Shown here piece after piece: positions 18,141-28,016 of a stretch of 64,000 nt of DNA. Each line of letters begins with the position of its first letter. Position 1 is the first letter of the stretch. The translations under genes and the position numbers were made by a program. The stretch is from Gluconobacter albidus. GTDB lineage: Bacteria; Pseudomonadota; Alphaproteobacteria; Acetobacterales; Acetobacteraceae. The stretch lies in the NCBI RefSeq assembly GCF_002723915.1, contig NZ_BEWL01000009.1, positions 1-64,000 on the forward strand, in the 5' to 3' direction. A model generated the notes under the pieces. It had not been told where the DNA came from, did no database searches, and was given only the letters and a program-made list of their open reading frames with translations.

Positions 18141-18976
18141 CTCACCTTCCGAAACCTAAAGCATGTAGCATAGCTCTTGTCGATGCGATCGTCGCTGAAC
18201 GTGCGAGCGGGCGAAACGCCACGTTTTTTAATGGGCTTGCCGCAGAGTGGCGTAAACGTATCAAGTATTACATTGCTGAGCATGGCAATCCCGAAACTGT
18301 CCCCACCTGGTCAAAAGCAACCGATCGTAGAACGTCCTTTCTGACGCTTTACAACACGCCACGCAAAGACTCCTCGCAACTCCCCATACTTAACCAGCTG
18401 CGCGATCGAACGCTCCGGTTCTGTCCGTCGTGCGGAGAGGAGGGAACGCCTAATACGTTAGATCATTACCTACCAAAAGAACAGTTTCCGCACTTTGCGA
18501 TCACTCCTCTCAACCTAACGCCGATGTGTGATATTTGTCAGGGTGCAAAAGGAACCAAGACTACCGACAAGAGCGGTCGCAGAATGTTTTTGCATCCCTA
18601 TTACGATGAATTCCTTGCCTCGCAGGTTGTCCATCTTACCATTGGCCGTCCTTTCAGCGCGCCCAACGACTTCTTCCTAAAGCCTAGTCCTGACTTACCA
18701 AACGAACTCTTTGAATTGGTTGATCGTCATATTAATGGGCTTGAAATGGAATGTCGTTACAGCAAATTTTTTCGTGACGAATACATCCGTCTACTTCGCC
18801 TATCTCAAGAAGCGCGCGATGCCGGAGATGACGTTCGTAAAGACATTCAGAAGTTCAAACGCATGCACGAAATGCGCGCCGTGAACTTGTGGCCACACAT
18901 TTTCTATGATGCTGTTGTGAAAAATCAAGAGTTGCTGGATTATCTCGCAAATGGCGATTTGCCAGCCATGCTTTGA
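18134..18976 (+). CDS. HNH endonuclease, Septu PtuB-like
   Basis: 280 residues. The treble-clef HNH core reads CPSCGEEGTPNTLDHYLPKE then FAITPLNLTPMCDICQGAKG, with both CxxC pairs and the LDHYLPK catalytic His. This matches nucleases paired with Septu-type ATPases, which cut nucleic acid during phage infection. The start ATG lies inside the ATPase gene (7-nt overlap). The 283-bp gap after it (18977-19259) holds nothing I recognise. Confidence 0.8.
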   Translation: MVTHLPKPKACSIALVDAIVAERASGRNATFFNGLAAEWRKRIKYYIAEHGNPETVPTWSKATDRRTSFLTLYNTPRKDSSQLPILNQLRDRTLRFCPSCGEEGTPNTLDHYLPKEQFPHFAITPLNLTPMCDICQGAKGTKTTDKSGRRMFLHPYYDEFLASQVVHLTIGRPFSAPNDFFLKPSPDLPNELFELVDRHINGLEMECRYSKFFRDEYIRLLRLSQEARDAGDDVRKDIQKFKRMHEMRAVNLWPHIFYDAVVKNQELLDYLANGDLPAML

Positions 18977-19259
18977 GATATAGTATTGGAAAAGCTATCC
19001 GCTATCTGGTTTTTGGACCGAAACTGGACCTTCTGCTATCCACCCCTGATCAGCCGGGTGGATATGGGTGGACTAGCGAGAAACCGTGAAGTCATGACCC
19101 GCTGCCTCCCCGAAGGACGTGGTGCGCTGACTATCTTGCATCGCTTTGATTTATTGTGGTTGTGCGAGTATTCTAAACAGCCATTCGCTAGCAAGCAACC
19201 GGCACGTGACAAGGGAAAACCGGTTAGTCCCGGAGTTCCCAAAACAAAGAGAGGTGTCC

Positions 19260-21893
19260 ATGCGCGAGGCTGAATTCCGTGCCGGCTTAGACAGGCGTCC
19301 TGGGCCGGGCGTGCCGTTGACCAAGCAGATCCCTAGTCTGACACGTGAGGCCGTGGAAACGGTCATGCGTGAATTTGATCAAAGCAGTAACACGTTTATG
19401 CGCCAACACGGGTTTGCGGCGAATTTCGATTACGTTGTTTTCCGTCCGGGCGAACAGCAACGTTATCCGGCCAAAGCGGTCTTTTTGGTTGCCTATAGTT
19501 CAATTCCCGGGAATCCCAATCTGACTGTTAGAGACCAGCGCGATACGTTCCGAGACACTGAAGGCGGAGCAATTCATACCGAATTTCGTCGCTTGGGCTA
19601 CGAGGTCGAAAACCGGCAATTTGGTAGCAAGGAAGTTCTCGCTGAGCGTATCCGCCAACACTTGATCGCGCACTATATCGCCCCTGCTCGCCAGCGCGGC
19701 GACCACCTTGTCACAATCCGGGCGGGAGATGTTCACAAGGAACTTGACCTGACCAACCAGATGCCCAACGTGTGTCAGACGATCGCAGGCAAGAAGTTTC
19801 GTAACGCGGCGAACCTGGGTGAGCCTGAGATCCTTTCAGGCCCTGTCCGCGAGCGCGGCGGTAACATGGTTTACCGTTTCATTCTGCTCTCCAGTCAAGA
19901 ACAAGGGGTATCGCCTGGTGACGAACAGATCCTTGCGCGGTTCGATGGTAATCCAGAATTTCGCGCCAGGCGCCCTGACTGGACCCGCGAACAGCAGGCT
20001 GCATTTTGCCGGATGGCGCGAGCCGTTCATGCGGTCGGGCTTGACTGGTACCAGACCGACATTCCGCAGACCCGGTTCGGACGAAAATCGTCTCAGCTTA
20101 GACCGGCCGAGGGTACGCTCGGTGCATTACTGTGCAGAATGACGGAACCATTCCTGCAGTTCACGCACCAGAGTAATTCGCTTGGTCTGGCGGGGGATTA
20201 CCCCTTTGATGAGAATGGCGCTGAACGATTTGAACGAATTATTGCCGATGCTGAGCCAGTCATCCGCAGCTGGCAAGAAAATCGTCCGGAGCGTCAAGGT
20301 AAGTGGCCCGATGAATATAGCCAGCCTAACCAGGCAATCTCCGGAAGCACAGACATGACCATGCCAAACAATCTGATACTTTACGGTCCGCCTGGCACCG
20401 GAAAAACCTACAACACGGCACTGGAAGCGGTGAAGCTGTGTGATGGTACCGCCAGCGATCCGGAAAACAAAGAAGGTCGCTCTGCTCTGATGGCGCGGTA
20501 CAATGAACTAGTCGCCGACAAGAGGATTGCCTTTGTTACTTTTCACCAAAACTATGGTTACGAAGACTTTGTTGAGGGTCTTCGCCCTGTACCCATTGGG
20601 AACAACGACGGGGAATCTGTGGGATTCCATCTGCAACCAGAACCGGGCATTTTCCGACTGATCGCAGAACGTGCAGAAACAGGGAGTCTTGTTGTAGGCA
20701 GCGAGCCTTTGAATGTCGTTGATCGAGCGGTTTACAAAATGTCGCTGGGAGAGGTCGCTGATTCAGCTGATGATTTTGTTTTTACGGAATCTATCAAGAA
20801 TAATTACTGCCTTTTCGGCTTTTGCGATATCGATTGGACCAATCCGCGTTTTTCGGATCGGGAAGAAATATTCTCAGAGGTGAAAAAGCAATTTCCCGAT
20901 GAGGACGTCACCCCGAACAAGGGTATCGTGCAATCGCCCGATGTATTCCGCAATCAGCTGCAAATCGGCGATATTCTCATTATCTCCAAGGGCAATTATC
21001 GGTTCAGGGCCATTGGGATTGTCGAGGGCGAATACGAATATGCGCCTCGTCCCGATGGCCGGTACTGCCATCGTAGGAAAGTGCGATGGCTATGGCACAA
21101 CAAGGACGGTCTGGAGGTCAGCGAATTGTACCCTCCAAAGTTTATCCAAAAAACGCTTTACCGGCTTAAGGACGCGGAACTCAACCGGGCCCTGATTGCA
21201 CGACTGATTTCAGAAAGCGATGGCCAGGGCAAGGAAGGCGATCCGTTACCGCACGTTCTCATTATCGACGAAATCAACCGTGCCAATGTGTCGAAGGTCT
21301 TTGGTGAACTCATCACGCTGCTGGAGCCTGACAAGCGGGCAGGTATGGAAAACGCGCTTTCGGTGTCTTTGCCCTATTCAAAACGGCAGTTTTCCGTTCC
21401 TGCCAACCTTCACATCATCGGAACAATGAACACGGCAGACCGCTCTATCGCACTTCTGGATACGGCATTGCGGCGGCGTTTCAATTTCCGGGAAATGGCT
21501 CCTGAACCCAGCTTGCTGGCGGCCACCAGTAAGCGGACAGGGATCAATCTTGCCCGCGTTTTGACTGCCATCAATGACCGCATTGAATATCTGCTCGACC
21601 GGGAACATCGCATCGGGCACGCCTTCTTCATTGGCTGTGAAACGGCTGAGCAGGTTCATGATACCATGCGCCACAAGGTCATCCCGTTATTGCAGGAGTA
21701 TTTCTTCGAGGACTGGAGCCGCATTCACGCGGTGCTTGGCGACGGTTTCATCGGTAGCCGAATGCTCAAATGCCCTCTTGGAGAAGGTGAGGATAAACCT
21801 AGCTGGTTCGTTCGGCCTGAGTTCAGTCTCGATGCTTATACGCGCAAACTTGGCTTTACCGCGACCGACCTTTTGCAAGAGGCAGAGGCATGA
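19260..21893 (+). CDS. mcrB: McrB-like GTP-dependent restriction ATPase with EVE-like insert
   Basis: 877 residues from ATG 19260, preceded by AAAGAGAGG. Walker A LYGPPGTGKTYNT is near residue 376, Walker B HVLIIDEINRANVSKVFGEL near 666, and the McrB GTP-specificity element MNTADRSIALLDTALRRRF near 722. Between Walker A and B, residues about 512-630 carry an EVE/YTH-like module (LQIGDILIISKGNYRFRAIGIVEGEYEY), a fold that reads modified bases. An N-terminal domain of about 350 residues is not recognised. With the following mcrC it forms a type IV (modification-dependent) restriction system. Confidence 0.85.
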   Translation: MREAEFRAGLDRRPGPGVPLTKQIPSLTREAVETVMREFDQSSNTFMRQHGFAANFDYVVFRPGEQQRYPAKAVFLVAYSSIPGNPNLTVRDQRDTFRDTEGGAIHTEFRRLGYEVENRQFGSKEVLAERIRQHLIAHYIAPARQRGDHLVTIRAGDVHKELDLTNQMPNVCQTIAGKKFRNAANLGEPEILSGPVRERGGNMVYRFILLSSQEQGVSPGDEQILARFDGNPEFRARRPDWTREQQAAFCRMARAVHAVGLDWYQTDIPQTRFGRKSSQLRPAEGTLGALLCRMTEPFLQFTHQSNSLGLAGDYPFDENGAERFERIIADAEPVIRSWQENRPERQGKWPDEYSQPNQAISGSTDMTMPNNLILYGPPGTGKTYNTALEAVKLCDGTASDPENKEGRSALMARYNELVADKRIAFVTFHQNYGYEDFVEGLRPVPIGNNDGESVGFHLQPEPGIFRLIAERAETGSLVVGSEPLNVVDRAVYKMSLGEVADSADDFVFTESIKNNYCLFGFCDIDWTNPRFSDREEIFSEVKKQFPDEDVTPNKGIVQSPDVFRNQLQIGDILIISKGNYRFRAIGIVEGEYEYAPRPDGRYCHRRKVRWLWHNKDGLEVSELYPPKFIQKTLYRLKDAELNRALIARLISESDGQGKEGDPLPHVLIIDEINRANVSKVFGELITLLEPDKRAGMENALSVSLPYSKRQFSVPANLHIIGTMNTADRSIALLDTALRRRFNFREMAPEPSLLAATSKRTGINLARVLTAINDRIEYLLDREHRIGHAFFIGCETAEQVHDTMRHKVIPLLQEYFFEDWSRIHAVLGDGFIGSRMLKCPLGEGEDKPSWFVRPEFSLDAYTRKLGFTATDLLQEAEA

Positions 21894-21963
21894 ATGTCCA
21901 TACGCTTATTTTCCACAAAGGACTGACTAATCGCACTGATCGCGTTATCGCTCGTTCCCATCC

Positions 21964-23274
21964 ATGACGCATCTGACGATCCATGAATGGGGACGGACGA
22001 GCGTTTATAATGGCACCGGCTCCGCACCGAAGGAGACCTTTACCCGCACTCAGGCCAATACTCTGCTGCGGGCGGCGCGATCACATGCGCTGGCCAACCA
22101 ATTCGGGAGCAATATTCTTGTCGATCGTTACAGCGAGATAAGAGCCCAGCAGGTTGTCGGCGTTATTGCCGCCCCAGGATGCAGTCTTGAAATTCTGCCT
22201 AAAATCGACGCCGCATCAGATGAGAGCGATGAAACACTCCGCACCCGGCTTGTTACTATGCTCGATGTAGCGCTCGGGCTCAAACTCGGAGACGGACAGG
22301 CTCTGGCCATGGCGCGCCAGAAGGAAACCCTTCTCGACATCCTGATTCGATTGTTTGCTGATCGCTTTTTGGCCGAGGCGCGTCGTGGCCTGCCCCGCGG
22401 TTATGTCGCACAAAAGGAAGATCTCGCAACGCTGCGCGGGCGGCTTGATGTCATTCGCCAGTTCACTCACCATGCAGTGCGTCCCGACCGCTTAGCGTGC
22501 CAGTTTGACATTCTGATACCAGATACGCCTCTTCTGCGTGTGATGAAAGCTTGCGTCGTGACGCTGCGCCGCTACGCTCGTGTATTGGAAACGCAGAGAC
22601 GACTTGATGAGCTGCGTTTTCTTCTTATGGATGTCGGGGATGTTCCAATTAATGCTTTGCCTTGGAGCCAAGTGCGCATCGACCGGACGAGCCGCCGTTG
22701 GGAAACACTCTACGTATTGGCAAAGCTGTTCCTGAAACGCGAATGGCAAGGGACCAACCACGACGCCAAGGCTGGTCAAGGAGTCACTCTGTTATTCGCC
22801 ATGAACGATCTGTTCGAAACCTATATTGCCGCCCTAACTCGCAAGGCGTTGCAGGGTCGCGATCTAACCGTTCATTCGCAAGGCGGATTACGCTATTGCC
22901 TAATGGAAGAAGGCGAAGGCGGCAGACCACGTTTCCAGACGAAACCTGACATTCTCATAAAACGGGGTGAACAAACCCAAATGGTGATCGACACCAAGTG
23001 GAAGCTGATTAGCCGAAACCCCGAAGACAAGAAACGCGGCGTTTCGCAATCCGACGTCTATCAGATGATGGCGTATGCCCGCCTCTATCAATGCAGCGAT
23101 CTGCTCTTGCTATACCCCCATCATGTCGGTCTTAGCGTCGACGCTCTTAATGCTAGTTATGCCATGATGGCGGGAGATGAACGTTTACGAATCGTCAGCG
23201 TCGATCTTTTGCACGGATCGGCTGCAGTTGCTCAGCGACTCAGAGAGCTCATTTCTGAAGAAAAATTACATTAG
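21964..23274 (+). CDS. mcrC: McrC nuclease subunit
   Basis: 436 residues, the usual McrC length. An N-terminal McrC-type domain contacts the McrB ring; the C-terminal PD-(D/E)xK nuclease site is visible as RFQTKPDILI and MVIDTKWKLI around residues 324-347, followed by QSDVYQMMAYARLY. It lies 70 nt after mcrB in the same orientation. Confidence 0.88.
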   Translation: MTHLTIHEWGRTSVYNGTGSAPKETFTRTQANTLLRAARSHALANQFGSNILVDRYSEIRAQQVVGVIAAPGCSLEILPKIDAASDESDETLRTRLVTMLDVALGLKLGDGQALAMARQKETLLDILIRLFADRFLAEARRGLPRGYVAQKEDLATLRGRLDVIRQFTHHAVRPDRLACQFDILIPDTPLLRVMKACVVTLRRYARVLETQRRLDELRFLLMDVGDVPINALPWSQVRIDRTSRRWETLYVLAKLFLKREWQGTNHDAKAGQGVTLLFAMNDLFETYIAALTRKALQGRDLTVHSQGGLRYCLMEEGEGGRPRFQTKPDILIKRGEQTQMVIDTKWKLISRNPEDKKRGVSQSDVYQMMAYARLYQCSDLLLLYPHHVGLSVDALNASYAMMAGDERLRIVSVDLLHGSAAVAQRLRELISEEKLH

Positions 23275-23448
23275 AATGTTTTGAAGGACTTGCCATGGTT
23301 TGGTTACGGCGGCTTCGTTGAGAAGTGTAGGTTGCCGAGAAGTATCAAGGATTATTGAGGCGAACAAAGCGACGTGAAACTTTGTGCGCTGGACATATAT
23401 GTACATGTCCGGTTTCTTGATTGCCTTACAAAAAGCGGTCGTTCCGTT

Positions 23449-23460
23449 CCCCCCCCCCCC
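23449..23460. repeat. C12 homopolymer tract in the 23275-23777 gap
   Basis: Twelve consecutive cytosines. The 503-bp gap has no convincing gene. A shorter C8 tract (27988-27995) lies just beyond the other end of the STAND gene. Confidence 0.7.
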
Positions 23461-23464
23461 TGAA

Positions 23465-23502
23465 CCGCCTGTCCGCTCAAGGAATATGAAGCAGACAGGC
23501 GG
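23465..23502. repeat. Module-boundary hairpin repeat, copy C
   Basis: CCGCCTGTCCGC and GCAGACAGGCGG (11 of 12 paired) with a 14-nt spacer, then CGCCT, the same geometry as copy A at 14375. A second motif, ATGGTTGC...CCGACATT, follows at 23538-23560 and recurs at 27942-27980 on the far side of the STAND gene. Confidence 0.7.
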
Positions 23503-23777
23503 CAGACGCCTACACCTCAGACATCGAAGTGATGATGATGGTTGCCCGAAAGCCGACATTGTCAGGCGAACCACGATAGACCGCGTTTGGAACTTTGCAG
23601 TCATTCTCGGGCCGCCGTCGAAAGAGCGGCTTACAGTCGAACACCGTAAGTTTTCAAAGACAGCAAGGGGCTGCGGGGAGCGGAAAGGACGGGCCGGATA
23701 CGGCAAGGTCGAATGACGTGACGCCGTTTTTCGTATAAACGAAACAATCTATTGAAGCTCACTACTGCGGCTGGCGA

Positions 23778-26700
23778 ATGACCCCTGATATCGACTTTTC
23801 AAAAATTCGTGCGGAACGCGGCGGCCAGAGAGAGGGCTTCGAAGAGTTCTCTGTCCAGATTTTCCATCATTACAGTGTAGCTGCGGGCTCGCAGTACAAG
23901 CGGAATCACGGCGATGGCGGCGATGGCGGCGTCGAAGCGATCTGGCGATTACCCACAGGAAAAGTCGTCGGCCTTCAGGCGAAATACTTTCTGCCACTTA
24001 AGGCTGCACATCTCTCCCAGCTCGAAAAGTCGCTCGACACAGCCCTCGACAATCATCCTGACCTTCAAACCTATATCGTCACTCTGCCATTTGACCCGAC
24101 TCCAACGGTCAAAGCGCGTAAAGGTGAAGGCCAGGCGGAAAAGCTGGAGACTTGGCGAAGAGGCCTAATTGATCGCGCTGCCAAGCGTGGCATCACGATT
24201 GAGGTCGTGTGGTGGCATGAAAGCGAGCTGAAGTCTCGACTCCTCGGCATGAACAACCCCGATGGGCGTATATTGTACTGGTTCGGCTCGCCGCATCTAA
24301 GCATGGCGACGCTTGAAAGTGCCGCCACCGTGGCTGAAGGCGTGGCCGGCCCGCGATATTCACCTCGCCTTCGGGTCGGAAACGACGCCGGCGATACGAT
24401 CAAGGCCTTTGGCCTCGATCCGAGTTGGCCAGCGGTCCATCAGGGCTGGGTAGAGCGGTTGGACGAAGCAGTGCGTGTTTGGAGCGACATGGCCCCAAAA
24501 GCGCATCCTGCTTGGTGCGAGCAGATATTGGCGGCCCTAAACGATGCGAAACTTCATTTTGCCGCGGTCGAGAAGCTCTGCTTCACGGAAGTCGACCGCT
24601 TAGCACTGCATAGCCTCGCCAGTAATACGCTTCCCATCGCCCAGTCTCTGGAAGCCGAAGTTAAAAGTGAATTTGACAGTACGCATGGTGCACAAAACGA
24701 TAACATTCTCTGGCGGCAACACCAGGCTGCCTATCAGTGTGTATTCCCCGCCGCAGATCTCGATCACGCTCGCGAGGCGTGTGCACTCCTGCGCGACATC
24801 CTCACGTTCGCCGAAAGCTCAGCTGCGATCGCCGCCGGAGCGGACATTTTGCTCATGCGGGGGGCTGCCGGCATCGGCAAGACACACACCACGATCGATG
24901 CAACCAAGGAACGGATATCTGCCGGGCGGGGGGCATTGGCCATACTCGGACAGGAAATAACACACGGCCAGAATCTGTGGAGCGTGGTGGCAAGCAAGCT
25001 AGCCATCGGTCCGTCGGCGAGTAAGTCCGAGATCTTGGGCGTGTTGGCCGCGTTCACCGAGGGCACAAATGCGCCGTTCCTGATTTGCGTAGATGCGATT
25101 AATGAAACCCCCGATCGGCGGCAATGGCGATCCTGGCTTCCTCAACTCAAGGTGGACCTCGTAGGGCAGCCGATCAAACTGCTTCTCACCTGCCGGGACA
25201 TCTTCATAGAGGATGCGCTCGAGGCCGCAGCCGACGACCTTCCCTTCTTTACGCATGCGGGCTTTATCGGCCGTGAATATGACGCTGCATACGCCTTTGC
25301 AGCATTTTACAAGGTTGGCCCGCCCGCAGAAGTGGTCGCGCAACCCGAGTTCGCCAATCCACTGTTCCTTCACCTAGTCTGCCGAGCAGCAGTGAACCTG
25401 AAATGGGATCGCATTCCGAGCGGTCAGATTAGCCTCACTACGCTGATCACTGCAATCCTCGACGGCGCGAACGGGAAGGCAGCCGAACTGCTTGATTTTG
25501 ACGTCCGCATCGATAATCCGGTGCGAGACGGGGCTCTGGCCCTTGCTCAAGCCATGGGGCAAATAGGTGCTCGCCAGTTGCCACTGGTCGATGCCAAGAC
25601 AATCCTCACGGGCGTTTGGCCAGCACAGGGCGCCTCGAGATCCTTGCTGAGGGCGATGGAAGAGGCCGACTTGGTCTCGGTCGCTTCCGACAGCGGCGCC
25701 TCGTTCCTCCGGTTCGCCTTTGAGCGTTTGGGTGATGTGCTGATTGCACAAGCGAGCATCGCGGATCAGGACAAAGCGACCGTATGCACACGGTTCCTTT
25801 CGGGAGACCTGGCGGCGCTTGTTGCGACGCCAGACGCCGTGTCTGAGAATGCCGGCCTGATCCAGGCCTATTCGATCCTCTTGCCTGAACTGCACGAAAT
25901 CGAAATCGCCGACCTGCTCAGAAGCACTACGACCAACCTGGAAGTGACGATGCTAGCACTCGGCGTGCTTGCTTGGCGGGATATTACCAGTTTCACTAGC
26001 ACGGCCTGGGTGCTGCATCACAGTAGGTTCGTCGATCTCATCGCCGTTCTCGAGCGTGTTCTCGCGGTCGCTGCGGTGCCTGGGCATCCGGTGAATGCAG
26101 ACTGGTTGAATTGGTGGTTAGGGAGCTGTCCGCAACTTAACAGAGACGCAATTTGGACGGAGGCACTGAAACAGGCTTGGGAACAAAGGGGAGCAGCCCA
26201 CCAGCTCGTCGTTATCGCGCGGGGTCAGGACCTCACGCACCTGTCGACGAAATCAGCACTTCTTCTCGGCATCGCCTTGGCCTGGTTTACTGGCAGTGCC
26301 GACCTGCTTATTCGCGATGAAGCGTCCGATGCCTTGACTCGTCTTTTGGTCGCACAGTCGATATCCGGCGAACTGCTCCGCTACTTTATCCTGTGCGACG
26401 ATGATTTCGTGCGCGAGCGCGTACTGAATTCGGCATATGGCGCGGGCCTGCTGAAGCATAATCCTGCCTATTGGGGCAAGATCGCCGACATCGTGTTCGA
26501 CAGCTTCTTCGCGTCAGGCGTGCCGCCTGAAAATGTGTTGCTGCGGGATTTGGGGCGACTTATCGTCGAGGAGGGTATAGCGGCAGGTACTATGGCGAAG
26601 ACGCCGCCTCCCGCATTAGTGCAGCCACCCTATAAAAGCACGTGGCCGCTCCAATTCATGTTTCCGGATTGGTCGGCGCTTGATGTTGCGCATCCCGACC

Positions 26701-27911
26701 TACCGACGAACCTTAAATTGGGGGCACAGTTGCAACCCGACTTCGCGCGCTACGTCGTCGAGCCCGCCGCGAGGGATTTCAACATTGCCGCCACCGGACT
26801 GACGCTTGCGAACCTGAACCAATGGATCGTCGAGCAAATCCTGACGCTTGGCTATGATGGCTCAAGAAAATTAGCGCTTGCCTATGACTGGAAGCTCATC
26901 GAGGAACATGGTCAGGAACGCGGCGTACCCAATCGCCATCGGCGCGTTAGCAAGAAGCATCAGTGGATATTCCTAGCGCGGCTACTGGGTCTGCTCCACG
27001 ATCACGTCTCCCACAATCCGCCTTCATGGAAAACGCCTCGAAAACCAACAGATTTGCAGGCAGTCGAACTTCGCACGCTCGATCCGACGGACTTGTCGGG
27101 CGATCTAGTGGCACCGCTTCCGGAGAGTAAGGTCTCAGATTTTTTCATCGTGTCCTCCACCCCGCCTGAGGCGCGCGATTCCAAGGATTGGGTTGCCGAG
27201 CTTTTTGTCAGCCAAGATATCAAACTGGTTGGAGAGAACTGGCTACTACTGGCGGGTCATCAGAGTTGGCAATATGGCGACAAGGCTAATAGGCGCGATT
27301 TGTTCGCCTCCCGGCACGTGGCAGCGATGCTCGTTCCAGAGAGCAAGATGGTAGCGCTGAAGGAATCCTTCGCCTCGTTCATTCCAGACTTAGATATTCC
27401 TGAACTCAGCAAGTTGTACCAAGGTGAGTTTCCAGGAAGCGCTGCCCTGCGTGCACATTCTAGCCAATGGTCACTCAAAACCGAGTTCGGCATTCCGGCA
27501 TCTGTGATCGTCAGTCAATTCGACCGCCCAGAGACTCCGGTGCATTTGCTCTGGGCACCAGCTTCGGACCTTATAACTCATAATATGGCTACTTGGGACG
27601 GTGCGCGTAAATGGATGGATGCATCAGGCGAGGTAATAGCCGCACAGATCGGCAGCGGCGACGACGTCGCTTTAGTCTTCGATAAGGCGAAACTGCTTGC
27701 ATATCTGACGGTGACCAAATCCCAGATCGTATGGGTCTTGGACGAGAGCCGGAACGCTTCGATCGCATACAAGCCGGTGGCTTCTAGTGATCTTCGTCAC
27801 GCTTGGTGCTGGAATGGCACAAAGCTGAGCAAGCTTGCCGAGACACAGAATAGTTACGTCGATGAAGATAAGGCCAAGGAGACTGGCAAATTGCCGGATG
27901 ACGACAGTTAG
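23778..27911 (+). CDS. Nuclease-STAND NTPase, candidate antiviral (Avs-like) protein
   Basis: 1377 residues. The N-terminus has an Mrr/PD-(D/E)xK-like nuclease motif: GDGGVEAIW then GLQAKYF (residues about 48-71). A STAND/NACHT-type NTPase follows with Walker A RGAAGIGKTHTT (about 361-372), Walker B FLICVDAINET (about 434) and LLLTCRD (about 468). The remaining 850 residues are helical in character with no motif I can name, a plausible sensor region. The nuclease-STAND-sensor order matches antiviral STAND proteins that recognise phage proteins. The specific subtype is unresolved. Confidence 0.72.
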   Translation: MTPDIDFSKIRAERGGQREGFEEFSVQIFHHYSVAAGSQYKRNHGDGGDGGVEAIWRLPTGKVVGLQAKYFLPLKAAHLSQLEKSLDTALDNHPDLQTYIVTLPFDPTPTVKARKGEGQAEKLETWRRGLIDRAAKRGITIEVVWWHESELKSRLLGMNNPDGRILYWFGSPHLSMATLESAATVAEGVAGPRYSPRLRVGNDAGDTIKAFGLDPSWPAVHQGWVERLDEAVRVWSDMAPKAHPAWCEQILAALNDAKLHFAAVEKLCFTEVDRLALHSLASNTLPIAQSLEAEVKSEFDSTHGAQNDNILWRQHQAAYQCVFPAADLDHAREACALLRDILTFAESSAAIAAGADILLMRGAAGIGKTHTTIDATKERISAGRGALAILGQEITHGQNLWSVVASKLAIGPSASKSEILGVLAAFTEGTNAPFLICVDAINETPDRRQWRSWLPQLKVDLVGQPIKLLLTCRDIFIEDALEAAADDLPFFTHAGFIGREYDAAYAFAAFYKVGPPAEVVAQPEFANPLFLHLVCRAAVNLKWDRIPSGQISLTTLITAILDGANGKAAELLDFDVRIDNPVRDGALALAQAMGQIGARQLPLVDAKTILTGVWPAQGASRSLLRAMEEADLVSVASDSGASFLRFAFERLGDVLIAQASIADQDKATVCTRFLSGDLAALVATPDAVSENAGLIQAYSILLPELHEIEIADLLRSTTTNLEVTMLALGVLAWRDITSFTSTAWVLHHSRFVDLIAVLERVLAVAAVPGHPVNADWLNWWLGSCPQLNRDAIWTEALKQAWEQRGAAHQLVVIARGQDLTHLSTKSALLLGIALAWFTGSADLLIRDEASDALTRLLVAQSISGELLRYFILCDDDFVRERVLNSAYGAGLLKHNPAYWGKIADIVFDSFFASGVPPENVLLRDLGRLIVEEGIAAGTMAKTPPPALVQPPYKSTWPLQFMFPDWSALDVAHPDLPTNLKLGAQLQPDFARYVVEPAARDFNIAATGLTLANLNQWIVEQILTLGYDGSRKLALAYDWKLIEEHGQERGVPNRHRRVSKKHQWIFLARLLGLLHDHVSHNPPSWKTPRKPTDLQAVELRTLDPTDLSGDLVAPLPESKVSDFFIVSSTPPEARDSKDWVAELFVSQDIKLVGENWLLLAGHQSWQYGDKANRRDLFASRHVAAMLVPESKMVALKESFASFIPDLDIPELSKLYQGEFPGSAALRAHSSQWSLKTEFGIPASVIVSQFDRPETPVHLLWAPASDLITHNMATWDGARKWMDASGEVIAAQIGSGDDVALVFDKAKLLAYLTVTKSQIVWVLDESRNASIAYKPVASSDLRHAWCWNGTKLSKLAETQNSYVDEDKAKETGKLPDDDS

Positions 27912-28016
27912 TTGGCAGGCCTATGAGCAAAAGCGCAGGGAATGGTTGCTTTCGGCTATCGCTTCTCGATAACCGACATTCCGCTGTCCCCCCCCTTCTA
28001 ACTATTTTCCCGAGTT

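Noticed and set aside
18986-19273. 95-codon frame between the HNH and mcrB genes
   Set aside because: Starts at a non-ATG codon without a ribosome site and overlaps the better-supported mcrB start.
14375-23502. CRISPR array made of the three hairpins
   Set aside because: Only three copies, kilobases apart and diverged; no regular spacers and no cas genes.
23266-23706. 146-codon minus-strand frame in the gap before the STAND gene
   Set aside because: Runs through the C12 tract and hairpin copy C; Gly-run translation, no motif.
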